DNA of 64,000 bases from Cinnamomum chago (Eukaryota > Streptophyta > Magnoliopsida > Laurales > Lauraceae). The stretch covers positions 34,460,501 through 34,524,500 of the forward strand of contig CP142452.1 of NCBI GenBank assembly GCA_038049695.1, written 5' to 3'. The notes under the pieces are model-generated. The model had not been told where the DNA came from. It searched no databases and worked only from the letters and a program-made list of their open reading frames with translations. This document shows positions 24,178-34,162 of this stretch, in pieces. A program made the position numbers and the translations under genes. The first letter of the stretch is position 1. Each line of letters opens with the position of its first letter.

Positions 24178-24414
24178 TGTGGCACATTTTAGATAAATTG
24201 GCTGTAAAGTTAGGAGGAGTTTCAATTCACAATGGTGTTTTTCTGGAAATGTTAAAAAGTTGCATTTACTACTTGGAAACACTAGAATATTTTGAAATTG
24301 AATGTAATAAAATTTTAAAAGAGCTTGAAATTGTTGACAATGAGTGGCTACAAGATTTATATAAGATTTGTGAGAAGTGGTTACCTACATACTTAAACAC
24401 ACTTTCTTTGGAGG
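24178..24414 (+). pseudogene. FAR1-like pseudogene, part 2
   Basis: An open frame resumes exactly after the 528-bp insertion: WHILDKLAVKLGG, CIYYLETLEYFE, NEWLQDLYKICEKWLPTYL. This is the part of the FAR1/MULE core between the WHI motif and the Ser-Glu-Ser-Met-Asn motif. It is cut at 24414 by a solo LTR with target duplication GGAGG. Confidence 0.82.
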
Positions 24415-25012
24415 TGTAATGCCCCGAACCTCTTATATTTATACATTTAATTTTCTTGATTTCATATATCTTGGAGATATATATATATATATATATAATA
24501 TTTTGGGATTAGACAAGTATTAATCATTTGGATGATTAATATTAATGCTATGAGTTAATATCTTTCTTATAAATTATTTGATTAATGTATAGGACCCTTT
24601 GGGTTAGAACTAATAGTAGTAATATGAGAAGTGGCTTGTAGGCCCACATGACTTAAGTATAAATGGGAGTAATATTGTAAGAGAGAGGAATGGGACCCAT
24701 ATGTGGTGCGCCCAACACCCCATGTTCCCAAAAGGGGATCTGTACATGTTTCCTATTTGTTGGACTCCTAAATAAATTCTATATCAGATAGAACTTGAAT
24801 GGAAAGAGGAGAGAAAGACCCCAGACTATTTAAAACATGTCGACCATATGAACCTTCACCATCGACCCTCTCTTCCTCACCATCTCTTCTTGTTTTCCCT
24901 TCTTTTTTCCCTCATACTCCCATACCTTAGAAGCTCTAATTTAGAGAAGTAGAAGGAGAAAGAAGAGGACCAGCAGTCTAAGAGCCTAGTGGATGACCTT
25001 TCTCTTCCCTTA

Positions 25013-25312
25013 GGGCTAGTTTGGCACTTTACTAGATTAGTAAAAGTCAAGTAAAGCCTCTATATTTTAGACAAGGGGTCACATCAATAGCACTTTAATT
25101 CAAAATTCCCTCCATTTAAAAAAAAAGGTAAAAAAAACATCCTTTCTCCACTAAAAGACAAAAAAGCTCCATTTTTCTATACAAAAAGTCAAAAAGATTC
25201 CATACCAAACAACTAAAAATAAAATACCATCATAACCCCATTATATTTTATTCTCTCTTGATTTGATGCTTTACTACACTTTATTTAATATGTAAAATTA
25301 CCAAACGGGCCC
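25013..25312. mobile_element. Tourist/PIF-Harbinger-type MITE, 300 bp
   Basis: Ends are GGGCTAGTTTGGCA and, in reverse complement, GGGCCCGTTTGGTA. They are flanked by TTA (25010-25012 and 25313-25315), the 3-bp duplication typical of Harbinger-type insertion. The interior is AT-rich. The related LTR at 47217 lacks the MITE at the corresponding point, where CTTCCCTCAAGTCAACAAAG joins directly to the GTAGCCTACACAAGG region. Confidence 0.82.
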
Positions 25313-26375
25313 TTAGGCGAATCGAGCAAACCTAGTCTATACAAGGTGAGTGGAAATCCTTATCTACTTATGTATAATCCCAAGTTCCAACTTCTGCCTC
25401 TGCATTCCTTGCTACTTGGTAGTTTTTATGATGAAATTAGAGAGGATGATGAGGATTAGATTGATTTTCTAGTTTCTATATAACTACTACAGTAATTTCA
25501 GCACTATATTGACATTACTTTTCTTGTATAATGCTCAAAATCTGAATTTTCAACACTAGTGGTTTACCAATCCATTCTCTCACGTAGACAAGAGTATTAG
25601 GCAAATTGACCAAGGAATAGTTAGAAATCATGGCAGAAATCGAGATTTACAGATTTCCAGCCATTATTGTGCAGTTTTTTTAAGTTGGTTGTGGGGCCCA
25701 CATGGGCCACTTGATCAAAGAACAAAACTGATGGATGGAAACTAGACCCTGGGGCAACCTTGGTGGTATGGCACCCTATGAGTTGGGCCCACCATCCATT
25801 TGACCCAAAATTCAGCACCTGAGACACCCCAACTTCTGATTTGGGTATTTTGGGGCTGAATTGTACTATTTTGCTAGGAATTCTGAAAATCTCACATCAA
25901 CCTTTGTCCTTTACTTCCTTTAGTTCTACAAGTGCTGTAAAAATTTCAATTAAGCCCCTGATATTTCTAGTAATTAGAACTGGGCTTTTATGGACTGTTT
26001 AGTTGGGTTTCAGGATTCTATTAATTACAAATAAGGGCCTGACAACCCTTGTTTTCACATCTAAACCTCTTTTATTTAATTCCTTGTGTCCTTAGTATCC
26101 TGGAATTACAATTAAAGGCCTGATAATCACTAATTATGTAGCTGAAATTGTTTCTATTAATACCTTCGTGAATGTTGATAATTCACACATGCTTATAATT
26201 TATTCCTTGAGAAATTGTGACTGAAACATGTTTCTTATGAGAATTATTTGTATAATGTTTTGAGATATGGTTTCCATAGGATTTGAATCCATGCCCGTTA
26301 CTTTTGTGATACAATATGATAGCCTACGGGATTAGATGCATGAATCTGTTTTTGGTTATTTTATCAACAATGATG

Positions 26376-26778
26376 TGATGCAATACAGATGGTTAAAAGA
26401 GTCCTGGGCCCACATGATGGACCCGGCCATCCAACCTAGCCCTTTGGGTGCAGCGCACAGGCCCAAATTGGCTGAGAAGCTACTGTGGATACTATTTTTA
26501 TCCTAGGATTATTTGATTAGGAATTGTTTCTAATTTTATTGTTAATTAGGATTAGCAGCTTTCCTTAATAGCAAGAATATTGCTCTTATATATAGAAGAG
26601 CCTTTCATTGTATTTAGACATGCTTATTTTCAATTAATCAAGAATTCCTCTGAGTTATCGTGAGTTATGGATTGTTTTATGGTTATGTTTATGCCCTAGT
26701 GGCTGGAATCCATCTTTGGATTCGATCAATCCTTCGGGAGATTGATCTATTGCTTGATCGCGGATCTTGGCTGCGCCA
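26376..26778 (+). repeat. 5' LTR (403 bp) of the gag-protease element
   Basis: It begins TGATGCAATACAGATGG and ends GGCTGCGCCA. A TATATATAGAAGAGCC stretch near 26589 is a plausible core promoter. It differs from the 3' LTR at about 11 positions by eye, all in the first ~90 and last ~30 bases. Confidence 0.92.
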
Positions 26779-26780
26779 AT

Positions 26781-26795
26781 TGGTATTAGAGCCAA
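26781..26795 (+). promoter_or_regulatory. Primer binding site (tRNA-Met type)
   Basis: TGGTATTAGAGCCAA lies two bases after the 5' LTR, in the standard position. It differs by one base from the common plant TGGTATCAGAGC site. Confidence 0.85.
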
Positions 26796-27215
26796 AGAGC
26801 GATCGCCGGGAAGACTCTGTCCTTCCCGGAATTCCCCTCCCATCCCTCCATCCACTCTCGTTTATCCCCTTCTGCCTCACCCCAGTTCACCACATAACAC
26901 CATCTTTGTCAATCCCTATCACATACAAAAACCACCCCATCATTCGAATCCACTGTCCAACAAAAATCTTTGCACGGAGACCCCATCTCCCCCATCGATA
27001 ACCCTTGCTCCCCATCCCAACCATTCCCAACTCACCCAAACCCAAAACCTTGCCCAACGAACCCATCCCATATCAGGAAAAAAAAAAAAAGGCCACCCAA
27101 GCCCCCGAAATCCCCTAACCTTCTTTCATCTCCTAGCACCACCGACCCAACACCTTCATCAAACCCAAATTAGCCAGCCCATACCCCAATCTCGTTGAAA
27201 CCCCACCCAGAAAAA

Positions 27216-27338
27216 AAAAATAGTATCCACAGTAGCTTCTCAGCCAATTTGGGCCTGTGGGCTGCACCTAAAGAGTTAAGTTGGATGGCTGGGTCCATCA
27301 TGTGGGCCCAGGACTCTTTTAACCATCCGTACTGCATC
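27216..27338 (-). repeat. Inverted copy of the LTR 5' end inside the internal domain
   Basis: Read on the minus strand this ~123 bp matches the first ~120 bases of the element's own LTR (from GATGCAGTACGG through CTGTGGATACTATTTTT), with some differences such as ACTTAACTCTTTAGG. It could pair with the 5' LTR as a hairpin about 0.9 kb long. Confidence 0.88.
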
Positions 27339-27729
27339 CCCACAAGCCTAACACTGCCCTTCCTCTTTTGAGTCGTAGGTAAGAAACAAACTGTTTTTTG
27401 CCTTCTATTTTCTCTCTAAGTCTCTACACAAGACCCAAGGCAAAACCAAGAATCAGGCTCTTCTCTTCACACGTGCTATTCCCAGGCACTACCCAACCCA
27501 GCTTTTGAGTTGGGCCTGAGTTTAGGTTTGACCCGAGTTTCAACCTGAACCAGCCCATTTGCAGAACACTCAACTAGGCCTTCCAGTTTGGGATTGACTT
27601 TTTGGCAGTTTGGGCCTGACCTGAGTCCAGTTTGGGACCTCCAGAACCTGGGTTTTGCACTTGGGCCTGGCCTACAGTTCGGGTCTGATCTGAACCCGAA
27701 TCCAAGCCCAGCCCACTAACTGACAAAAC

Positions 27730-27767
<38 letters not shown>

Positions 27768-27792
27768 TGGACAGTTTTTCAGCCTCAGTCAG

Positions 27793-28578
27793 GTGGGCCT
27801 AATTCAAATCCGACACGTTCAAAGTGTCATTAACAGAGCCTATCAAATCAATATGACACACATTGAAGCTCTTATGTATGAGTTCAGATATAGAAATCAT
27901 TACCATGAGAAAGATTTCTATTTTGAGCAGCACATTAATTTGAAGCAAAGAAAATTAACTGTTGATGAATATACCTCTCGATATCAAGAGCTGGAAATTT
28001 TATGTGGCCTATGGGAGAGAGATAAGAATGACAGAGCTCGATATATCAAAGGGTTAAGGCCAAGTATACAAGCGAAAGTAAATTTTTGTGAAACCATTCC
28101 AGAAGCATACAAAGAAGCTATTCGTGTTGAGCACATGCTTCGAAAATCTCGCATGTGTCAATTTCAGTGTCAAGAAAGAAAAATTCAGCAAAGACCAAGA
28201 GCTCATGTTGTGGAAAGACTTTTCCCAGGAGAAGATAATCCCACTATTGTCATTCGCCGATTGCATAATACAAGTGAAAAGGAAGAAGAAGAATGGAGAC
28301 AGGTTAAGAAATTCCACATGCGGGTAAGTATCGAAGACAAGTCCACTAATTTGATCATCGACAATGGTAGTGCAATGAATTTTGTCGCACAAGAGGTCAT
28401 TGACAAACTTCATTGGCCAATTGAGAAGCTTCCTAAGCCGTCTAATGGTCATGTTATCAGCGTGACTCATAGATGTTTGGTATCATTCAAAATGGGCCAT
28501 TATGAGGACAAAATTTGGTGTGATGTGATCCATATGAATATTGCTCAGATTATTTTCGGACATCCATGGCTATTTTAA
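27793..28578 (+). pseudogene. gag and aspartic protease of a Gypsy-like element
   Basis: The open frame of about 261 codons encodes a retrotransposon gag domain (RKLTVDEYTSRYQELEI, RYIKGLRPSIQAKV). A retroviral-type protease fold follows, with the active-site triad as IIDNGSAMNF, i.e. Asp-Asn-Gly rather than Asp-Ser/Thr-Gly. It ends IIFGHPWLF before a stop. The family usually continues into reverse transcriptase; here it does not. The first codon of the frame is not an ATG, so the true start is unknown. A second frame overlapping the end (28541-28975) is rich in Lys/Glu/Asp and reads like a linker, not RT. Confidence 0.82.
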
Positions 28579-29377
28579 CGGAAAGTGCACAATGATAAAG
28601 ATGAGAACACGTATACTTTTTTTGTGGAATGGAAAAAGGATTAGACTCATTTCACTAACTTCAATAGCCTCGTCTTCGGCTACTTCATCACCTTCCACGG
28701 AAAAGTCACAAAATGAGCAAAAAGTTGAAAAAGAAGTCATGATTGCACCAAAAGTGAAGACAGAAGACATCAATGATGACATCGAAGAGAAAGTTCTTGG
28801 CAAAGATGATTTCATGGATACAGACAATATTGATCGAAGTAATGTCAGTCAAGACCCACAAAAGGTTGCAGAAGAGCAAAGACAAGCACACATTGAAGAC
28901 TTTGATCAAGTTAGCAACGAAAGTGAACATCCGGTAGATCTGATTGTCATGCCACCTCCTAGAATATTCAATTGAGACATCAGAAATCAAATCAATTGTT
29001 TAAGAGGTTTCACAAGAACATCAAATTGTTGGCGTCCCTCACATTGACTTCATCTTCGGGGATTAACAATGGAAGCTTGAAGATTGCATTCAAATATTGC
29101 AAATTCTACGATTGCAGTCTCTCATTGGAAAAGCGCACATCCAACCTAAATGAGGGCATGAGAAGAAACGACACCTCCCATCTACTTCTAAATGGAGTAA
29201 AAGATTACATGAAGCTTATAGGACACGCAGCGCAAATGCAGACCGCAAGAATGTTTTGAAGTTTGAGCGATTGATTTTTTACCCCAGAGGACCTTTCCCC
29301 AACTTGTGGTCGGATTCTCTCCCATATTATCAACCTGTCAACTCGCTGAAGTCGTGTTTTTTCAAGCGTGGGAGAAT
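28579..29377 (+). other. Remainder of internal domain, no pol detected
   Basis: It contains a Lys/Glu-rich open frame to 28975, then non-descript sequence. There is a short purine-rich GCGTGGGAGAAT just before the 3' LTR that could serve as polypurine tract. No YxDD, integrase zinc finger or DDE signature was found in any frame. Confidence 0.6.
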
Positions 29378-29780
29378 TGATGCAGTACGGATGATTAAAA
29401 GAATCCTGGGCCCACATGATGGACCCAGCCATCCAACCTAGCCCTTTGGGTGCAGCCCACATGCCCAAATTGGCTGAGAAGCTACTGTGGATACTATTTT
29501 TATCCTAGGATTATTTGATTAGGAATTGTTTCTAATTTTATTGTTAATTAGGATTAGCAGCTTTCCTTAATAGCAAGAATATTGCTCTTATATATAGAAG
29601 AGCCTTTCATTGTATTTAGACATGCTTATTTTCAATTAATCAAGAATTCCTCTGAGTTATCGTGAGTTATGGATTGTTTTATGGTTATGTTTATGCCCTA
29701 GTGGCTGGAATCCATCTTTGGATTCGATCAATCCTTCGGGAGATTGATCTATTGCTCAATCGCGGATCTTGGTTGCACCA
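29378..29780 (+). repeat. 3' LTR (403 bp) of the gag-protease element
   Basis: It begins TGATGCAGTACGGATG and ends GGTTGCACCA. It is the same length as the 5' LTR, with an identical central ~280 bases. Confidence 0.92.
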
Positions 29781-30810
29781 TGATGTTACCTTAAATTTGT
29801 AAGGGGATGGTTGTGTGACCAGTTTTACACACAAATTGGATACCTGTAATGATGCGGTTTGGGGCAATCAAAATCCAGAGTGTAGGAATGGTTACAGAAG
29901 CCAACCCACTACGAAAATTGAGGTCAGTAAGACTTGTTTTGAATATAAGATTATGAGCATGAATGAAGAAGAATGTTAGACCTTGTTAAATACGAGTATT
30001 TGGGAAGGACCTTGATGATGTAATCATACACTAGAACCTTCGACTGATCAGCACGGTATGGGGATGACGTCCACCTGCCAATGGCCCAAAAGTGATGTTT
30101 CTGACTACGAGTCAGCTTTGGGAGAATATTCTCCAGGTCGCCTTGATGAATCAGACCTTTGATGGTCGCCTTGTAATGTTCACAAAGTTTATTAATGGCA
30201 CTCCTTGTTCTGTCTTGCACCCTTTGGGGCAAGAACTGCATTGGCCTGTGCTACTAAGCGGTTACGTGGTTGTCCGTGGGAAAAGACCAATTTGACCACA
30301 TAAGTAAAACTTTCAGATTTAATGTAATTATGTGAATATTCTCTTGATGTTCGCTGCTTTATATGATTTTGAGTATTTATGGTGAAATACTTTACATGTG
30401 CATAAATAGATTAAGAAATCTATTTACTCAAGTGTTACTGATTTGTGTATTTTCGCTCCAATCCCAGGTAACTAGAACATAGAAAGACAAGAGGATCCTG
30501 ACAATGAAGTGTTAGGACTCGATATCTGTGACTAAGCGATGATGGGACTCACAGATCAAGATAGAAACTTAGTTAAGATGATTTCATTTAATTCATTTTA
30601 GACACCAAAGATTAGTTCATGGAGACTGTATATTTTTATTTTGGATTATTCTTGAACATTGAGATTTGGGTTTTTATTTAATTTAACATTGAACTAATTG
30701 GGTAAATGCCTGGTTACTTATGCATCTAATGTTTTGATTTATGATGATAATATGCTACTATTTGGAAACAACATGGAATCCGACAGAGCCCCGGATTTCG
30801 GGTCGTGACA

Positions 30811-31087
30811 GGAGGCCAATCTACCACTCAGAGAAGTGAAAGCATGAATGAATTTGTGAAGCAATACGTGTCATATAAGAAACTTAATTGATTTTATATT
30901 GTGTTTTGAGAGAGGGATTGCACGGCAAAGATACGTTGATACGAAGGAGGGCCATGAGACTCTTAATGGCAAGCCTAAATTGAAGTCTCTACCAATGGAG
31001 AAATAAATGGCAGAGATTTATAGACGAAAAATATTGTACAAGTCTCAAGATGAATTATGGACGATCATGTCATATGTTCCATGTCAC

Positions 31088-31088
<1 letters not shown>
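30811..31088 (+). pseudogene. FAR1-like pseudogene, part 3
   Basis: Conceptual translation resumes after the solo LTR with GGQSTTQRSESMNEFVKQYV and, across stops, an ERDCTA segment plus QDELW-like remnants. This is the conserved end of the FAR1/MULE core. The first five bases duplicate 24410-24414, confirming that one gene was split by the LTR. It is followed by a long AG microsatellite. Confidence 0.8.

Positions 31089-31179
<91 letters not shown>
31089..31179. repeat. (AG)n microsatellite, about 91 bp
   Basis: An uninterrupted run of about 45 AG dinucleotides inside the FAR1-like relic. It is likely highly polymorphic. Confidence 0.97.
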
Positions 31180-31181
<2 letters not shown>

Positions 31182-31384
31182 TGCTGAAATAGTGTGTCCC
31201 CTTAGGGTTGATCTCTTCTTATTATATAAGGGTTGATTGCCCTATTAACAAAATCCTAATACAATCCAAATCCTAAATTATAGCTACCTAATATAGAAAG
31301 TGTACATAACTTACGACTAGGCTAATTGTAGCTTAACTAAAATACAATTATAGGGCCCAGTTGGGCTTGCGTAGATGGGCTTGA

Positions 31385-32053
31385 TTGACATTCCAAAACT
31401 TGTAAAAGAGGACGAAGTTGTCTGTAATTATGTTGAAAGTAATTTGGTGGATAAACATGAGATCCTATGACAGGTTTTGTGAAGGAGGCAAATGAGGCAT
31501 GTTGTGCATGTAAAATGTTTGTTCGAAGGCATTTCATGCCTTCATATTTTTGTCTATGTTAAGGCAAGCTCATATAAAATTTTTATCGCAGTTTACATTC
31601 TGAAGAGAGACCAGGCAGGCAGGCACTCCAGAGAAGAGTAATCGACGCTAGTGGGGTTGAAATACGATCCATTTGCGACAACTCATTAGTGGCGAGACAT
31701 AGATACCATATGCCGCCCCAAGGCTCATTGAAGATGCCAGCTCATATAGAGAATGTTTTGAATATTTGATTAGTTTATTTGCTGAAGCGCATCAGAAAGT
31801 GTGGGAGATAAAATCCAACACGGGATCAAGTGCAAGTGAGCACAAGGAAAAAGAAATGATAGCATGCAATGTAGTTAATTATCAGGATCCTTCACATGTT
31901 TTACAAATGAGACGTAGGAAGAGACTCAAATCATCGAAGGAAAAGGCACGAACAAAAGCATGGCTCTGCCATGGTTATAATCACATGGTAAGCAAAATTA
32001 GCCTGTGTCATTTAAGAGGTACTTACTCTACACAATTTATAATCGATATTTAA
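31385..32053 (+). pseudogene. FAR1-like pseudogene, part 4 (SWIM region and C-terminus)
   Basis: Broken frames give EDEVVCN-like and RVIDASGVEIRSICDNSLVA segments, reminiscent of the SWIM zinc-finger region and what follows in FAR1 proteins. An open piece (31766-32053) then contains ISLFAEAHQKVWEI and KSSKEKARTKAWLCHGYNHM, resembling the C-terminal basic/zinc-knuckle tail of FAR1 proteins. The SWIM cysteines are only partly present. This completes the order of a FAR1 protein from N- to C-terminus across 22.7-32.05 kb. Confidence 0.65.
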
Positions 32054-32938
32054 TCATTGCTATTATCTTGTTTGATGCATTTAAATATTCTGGCACTAAC
32101 ACAAAATTTTAGGTGCACAAGCAAAGATAAACAGGGTTCTCCAAGTTACTACTCTAAAAGAGGCCATTCTGAACACTCTAATTCAGACGATCAAGGTACA
32201 GAATGGTATGTGTTATTTTTATCATTCATATTAATTATGTGTTAATGGAGCATTTGAAATCACTGTTGTTGGAGTATATTTTTTATAATGTTTTTTCATG
32301 TGAAGGATAAGCGAGTGAACTGGTAGTTTGCTCTATATCTGATGGATATGTTATGTGGTTCTGTGGTTCAATTTAAAGACGTGTTTCAGAGGAATATGCG
32401 TAGACAGTGTGCTTCAAATAGATATGCTATGCGGTTCAATTTGGAGGTGTTTCAAACAAATGTGTAAACAGATATGTAATGAATGACAATTGGGTTTCTA
32501 TCAGGTTTCTCGCAGATATGTGGTCCTGACAGAATGATGAATGAGACTGGATTTGCACTGATCGGCATAAGGATCATTTACAACAGAATTGTTCAAAGAA
32601 AAAAATTTAGCTAAACCTTTTGGATTCAAACTTAAGAAATGGACACACTTTTAGGGAATATATGTTAAAAAAACCCAGTGAATGACATGACAAACCTTGA
32701 AGAAGGAAATGAAATAAAATTATTATAGAATGACTAATAATGTAAAACAAGTAGCTAGAATGCAATAATGTTTAAAGAACTAAAGCATGTTACTGATAAA
32801 GAATTTTTAAGGTAAGTATAATCTAGAGATACATTTCAATAATTTAAGTAAACAAATAAACAACAATTAAAGAGTTTTTAATGTAAGTATAATCTAGAAA
32901 TATCTTTCAATATTTAAGTAAACAAATAAATAACCTAC
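32054..32938. other. TDP1 intron, no feature recognised
   Basis: AT-rich sequence with a short imperfect duplication near 32810-32935 (AAGTATAATCTAGA-ATA and TTAAGTAAACAAATAAA occur twice). No coding domain. Confidence 0.4.
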
Positions 32939-33042
32939 GAGCGGCCTGTGTGGTTAGCTTTCCATCGTGCCCAGTACTTCTTCAAGAAATCTTTCTCTAC
33001 ATTCTTTAGAGGGCTAGGAAGGGCATTACCAGCAGCATAACC
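32939..33042 (-). CDS. TDP1: TDP1 exon c (GYAAGNALPSPLKNVEKD...)
   Basis: 104 bp: 34 codons plus TC, which combines with the first base of the next exon to make Ser. Acceptor CTACAG. The donor GTAGGT was chosen over the GTTATT four bases downstream because only the former avoids an in-frame TAG and preserves phase. It encodes GYAAGNALPSPLKNVEKD followed by FLKKYWARWKANHTGR, a hallmark of plant TDP1. It is isolated by introns of 6.9 and 12.9 kb. Confidence 0.94.
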
Positions 33043-33640
33043 CTGTAGATAGGAAGCATGTCAATCCACGAAGATCATCAGAGAAGAAAAGAAGAAACAA
33101 ACAACAAAAGGAATTTCTGGCAATACTCGTATGTTGACACTCACAGAGCATGGAGTTTTGGCAACAAATTAACCTAGTTACTAAAGATTAGAAGCTTTTC
33201 AAAAAAGAAAGTCTTAACTCGAATGGATAAGAAAGAAGAAATTGTAAGGATGAAACTTGCATATTGTTCAGTACTAAGGAACTATACACAATTCTCAGAG
33301 AGAGAGAGAGAGAGAGCCACATGACAAGTTATATCCTTGAATCATCATCATCATCAAATACTCATCCTAACAATGGTTGAGGTCAGCTATAGGAATTCTG
33401 CGTCTCCAATTCAGTCTATCCTTAGCCAAATTCTCGATTAGGTTGCACTAATTCAGATCCATCCTTACTACTTACATCCATATTCTCTTCGGCCTAACCC
33501 CTTTCCTTGAGAGGCCAACAACCTGCATAGAAAAACTTTTTCCTTACCAACATTGTTGTTGGCATGCGTTGGAGTAGGAACCATCTAAAATGAGTCTCTC
33601 TTAATTTATCAACTCTTAATGCTACCCCTGAATGCTCTCT

Positions 33641-33821
33641 TGTGACGCCCCGGAGTCCCACATTGACTATAGAGAGGAAAGTGAATGGGGTTATATGTAG
33701 AGCCTACACCCTTACCTTGCATGAGGCCTTTTGATGGGTTGAGACCCATCAGAAGCAAAACCGTGAGGCCCGTGGGCCAAAGCGGACAATATCATGCATG
33801 CGTGAAGGGTGGGGCATTACA
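33641..33821 (+). repeat. TRIM 5' LTR
   Basis: 181 bp, TG...CA. It shares CATGAGGCCTTTT and GGGCCAAAGCGGACAATATC with the TRIM LTRs at 20302-21190. Confidence 0.95.
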
Positions 33822-33823
33822 AA

Positions 33824-33836
33824 TGGTATCAGAGCC
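33824..33836 (+). promoter_or_regulatory. TRIM primer binding site
   Basis: TGGTATCAGAGCC, complementary to the 3' end of plant initiator tRNA-Met, two bases after the 5' LTR. Confidence 0.92.
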
Positions 33837-33967
33837 GACTCTCGATTAGTTCGAGTGTGGGTCCCCTGTCGTGGCCTGGTGCAAGTGGGCGGGTCTCCAT
33901 GTGGGCGGGCCAAGAGGGCTGACAGGCTACAGGGACTGGCAGGCTACTGCACAGGGACGTGCAGCCC

Positions 33968-33981
33968 TAAGGGGGGTGGAT
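33968..33981 (+). promoter_or_regulatory. TRIM polypurine tract
   Basis: TAAGGGGGGTGGAT immediately precedes the 3' LTR, the expected site for plus-strand priming. Confidence 0.8.
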
Positions 33982-34162
33982 TGTGACGCCCCGGAGTCCC
34001 ACATTGACTATAGAGAGGAAAGTGAATGGGGTTATATGTAGAGCCTACACCCTTACCTTGCATGAGGCCTTTTGATGGGTTGAGACCCATCAGAAGCAAA
34101 ACCGTGAGGCCCGTGGGCCAAAGCGGACAATATCATGCATGCGTGAAGGGTGGGGCATTACA
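33982..34162 (+). repeat. TRIM 3' LTR
   Basis: 181 bp, same sequence as the 5' LTR by eye. Confidence 0.95.

Larger units (their letters stand above)
26376..29780 (+). mobile_element. Gypsy-like LTR retrotransposon with gag-protease only, 3405 bp
   Basis: Two 403-bp LTRs (26376-26778 and 29378-29780) begin TGATGCA and end CCA. They are flanked by a perfect duplication TGATG (26371-26375, 29781-29785). A tRNA-Met-type primer binding site (TGGTATTAGAGCC) starts at 26781. The internal domain is only 2.6 kb and encodes gag and an aspartic protease. No reverse transcriptase, RNase H or integrase was found. The layout resembles the non-autonomous TR-GAG class. It is inserted in the solo LTR 24415-30810. 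Confidence 0.9.
24415..30810. mobile_element. Solo LTR of a long-LTR Gypsy-type element (about 2986 bp net), interrupted
   Basis: It starts TGTAATGCCCCGAACC and ends CGGGTCGTGACA, flanked by a perfect 5-bp duplication GGAGG (24410-24414, 30811-30815). Net of the element at 26376-29780 and its extra TSD copy the length is about 2.99 kb, with no PBS, PPT or pol. Its 3' part (about 29990-30300) is clearly related to 55380-55690, so the LTR at 47217 belongs to the same family. Assignment to Gypsy (Tekay/Del-like) rests on LTR length only. Confidence 0.88.
33641..34162 (+). mobile_element. TRIM retrotransposon with identical LTRs, 522 bp
   Basis: Two 181-bp LTRs (33641-33821 and 33982-34162), identical by eye, flank a 160-bp internal domain. 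The 5-bp target duplication TCTCT is perfect (33636-33640, 34163-34167). The LTR starts TGTGACGCCCCGGAG and ends GGGGCATTACA. The internal domain has a tRNA-Met primer binding site and a purine tract. No coding capacity. LTR identity implies recent insertion. Confidence 0.95.

Noticed and set aside
26660..27198. Pro/His-rich plus-strand frames of 113 and 143 codons
   Set aside because: C-rich leader of the gag-protease element between PBS and gag, with no domain and no codon pattern. Not reported as genes.
28541..28975. 144-codon Lys/Glu-rich frame as an independent gene
   Set aside because: It overlaps the end of the gag-protease frame and reads as polyprotein linker after a frameshift.
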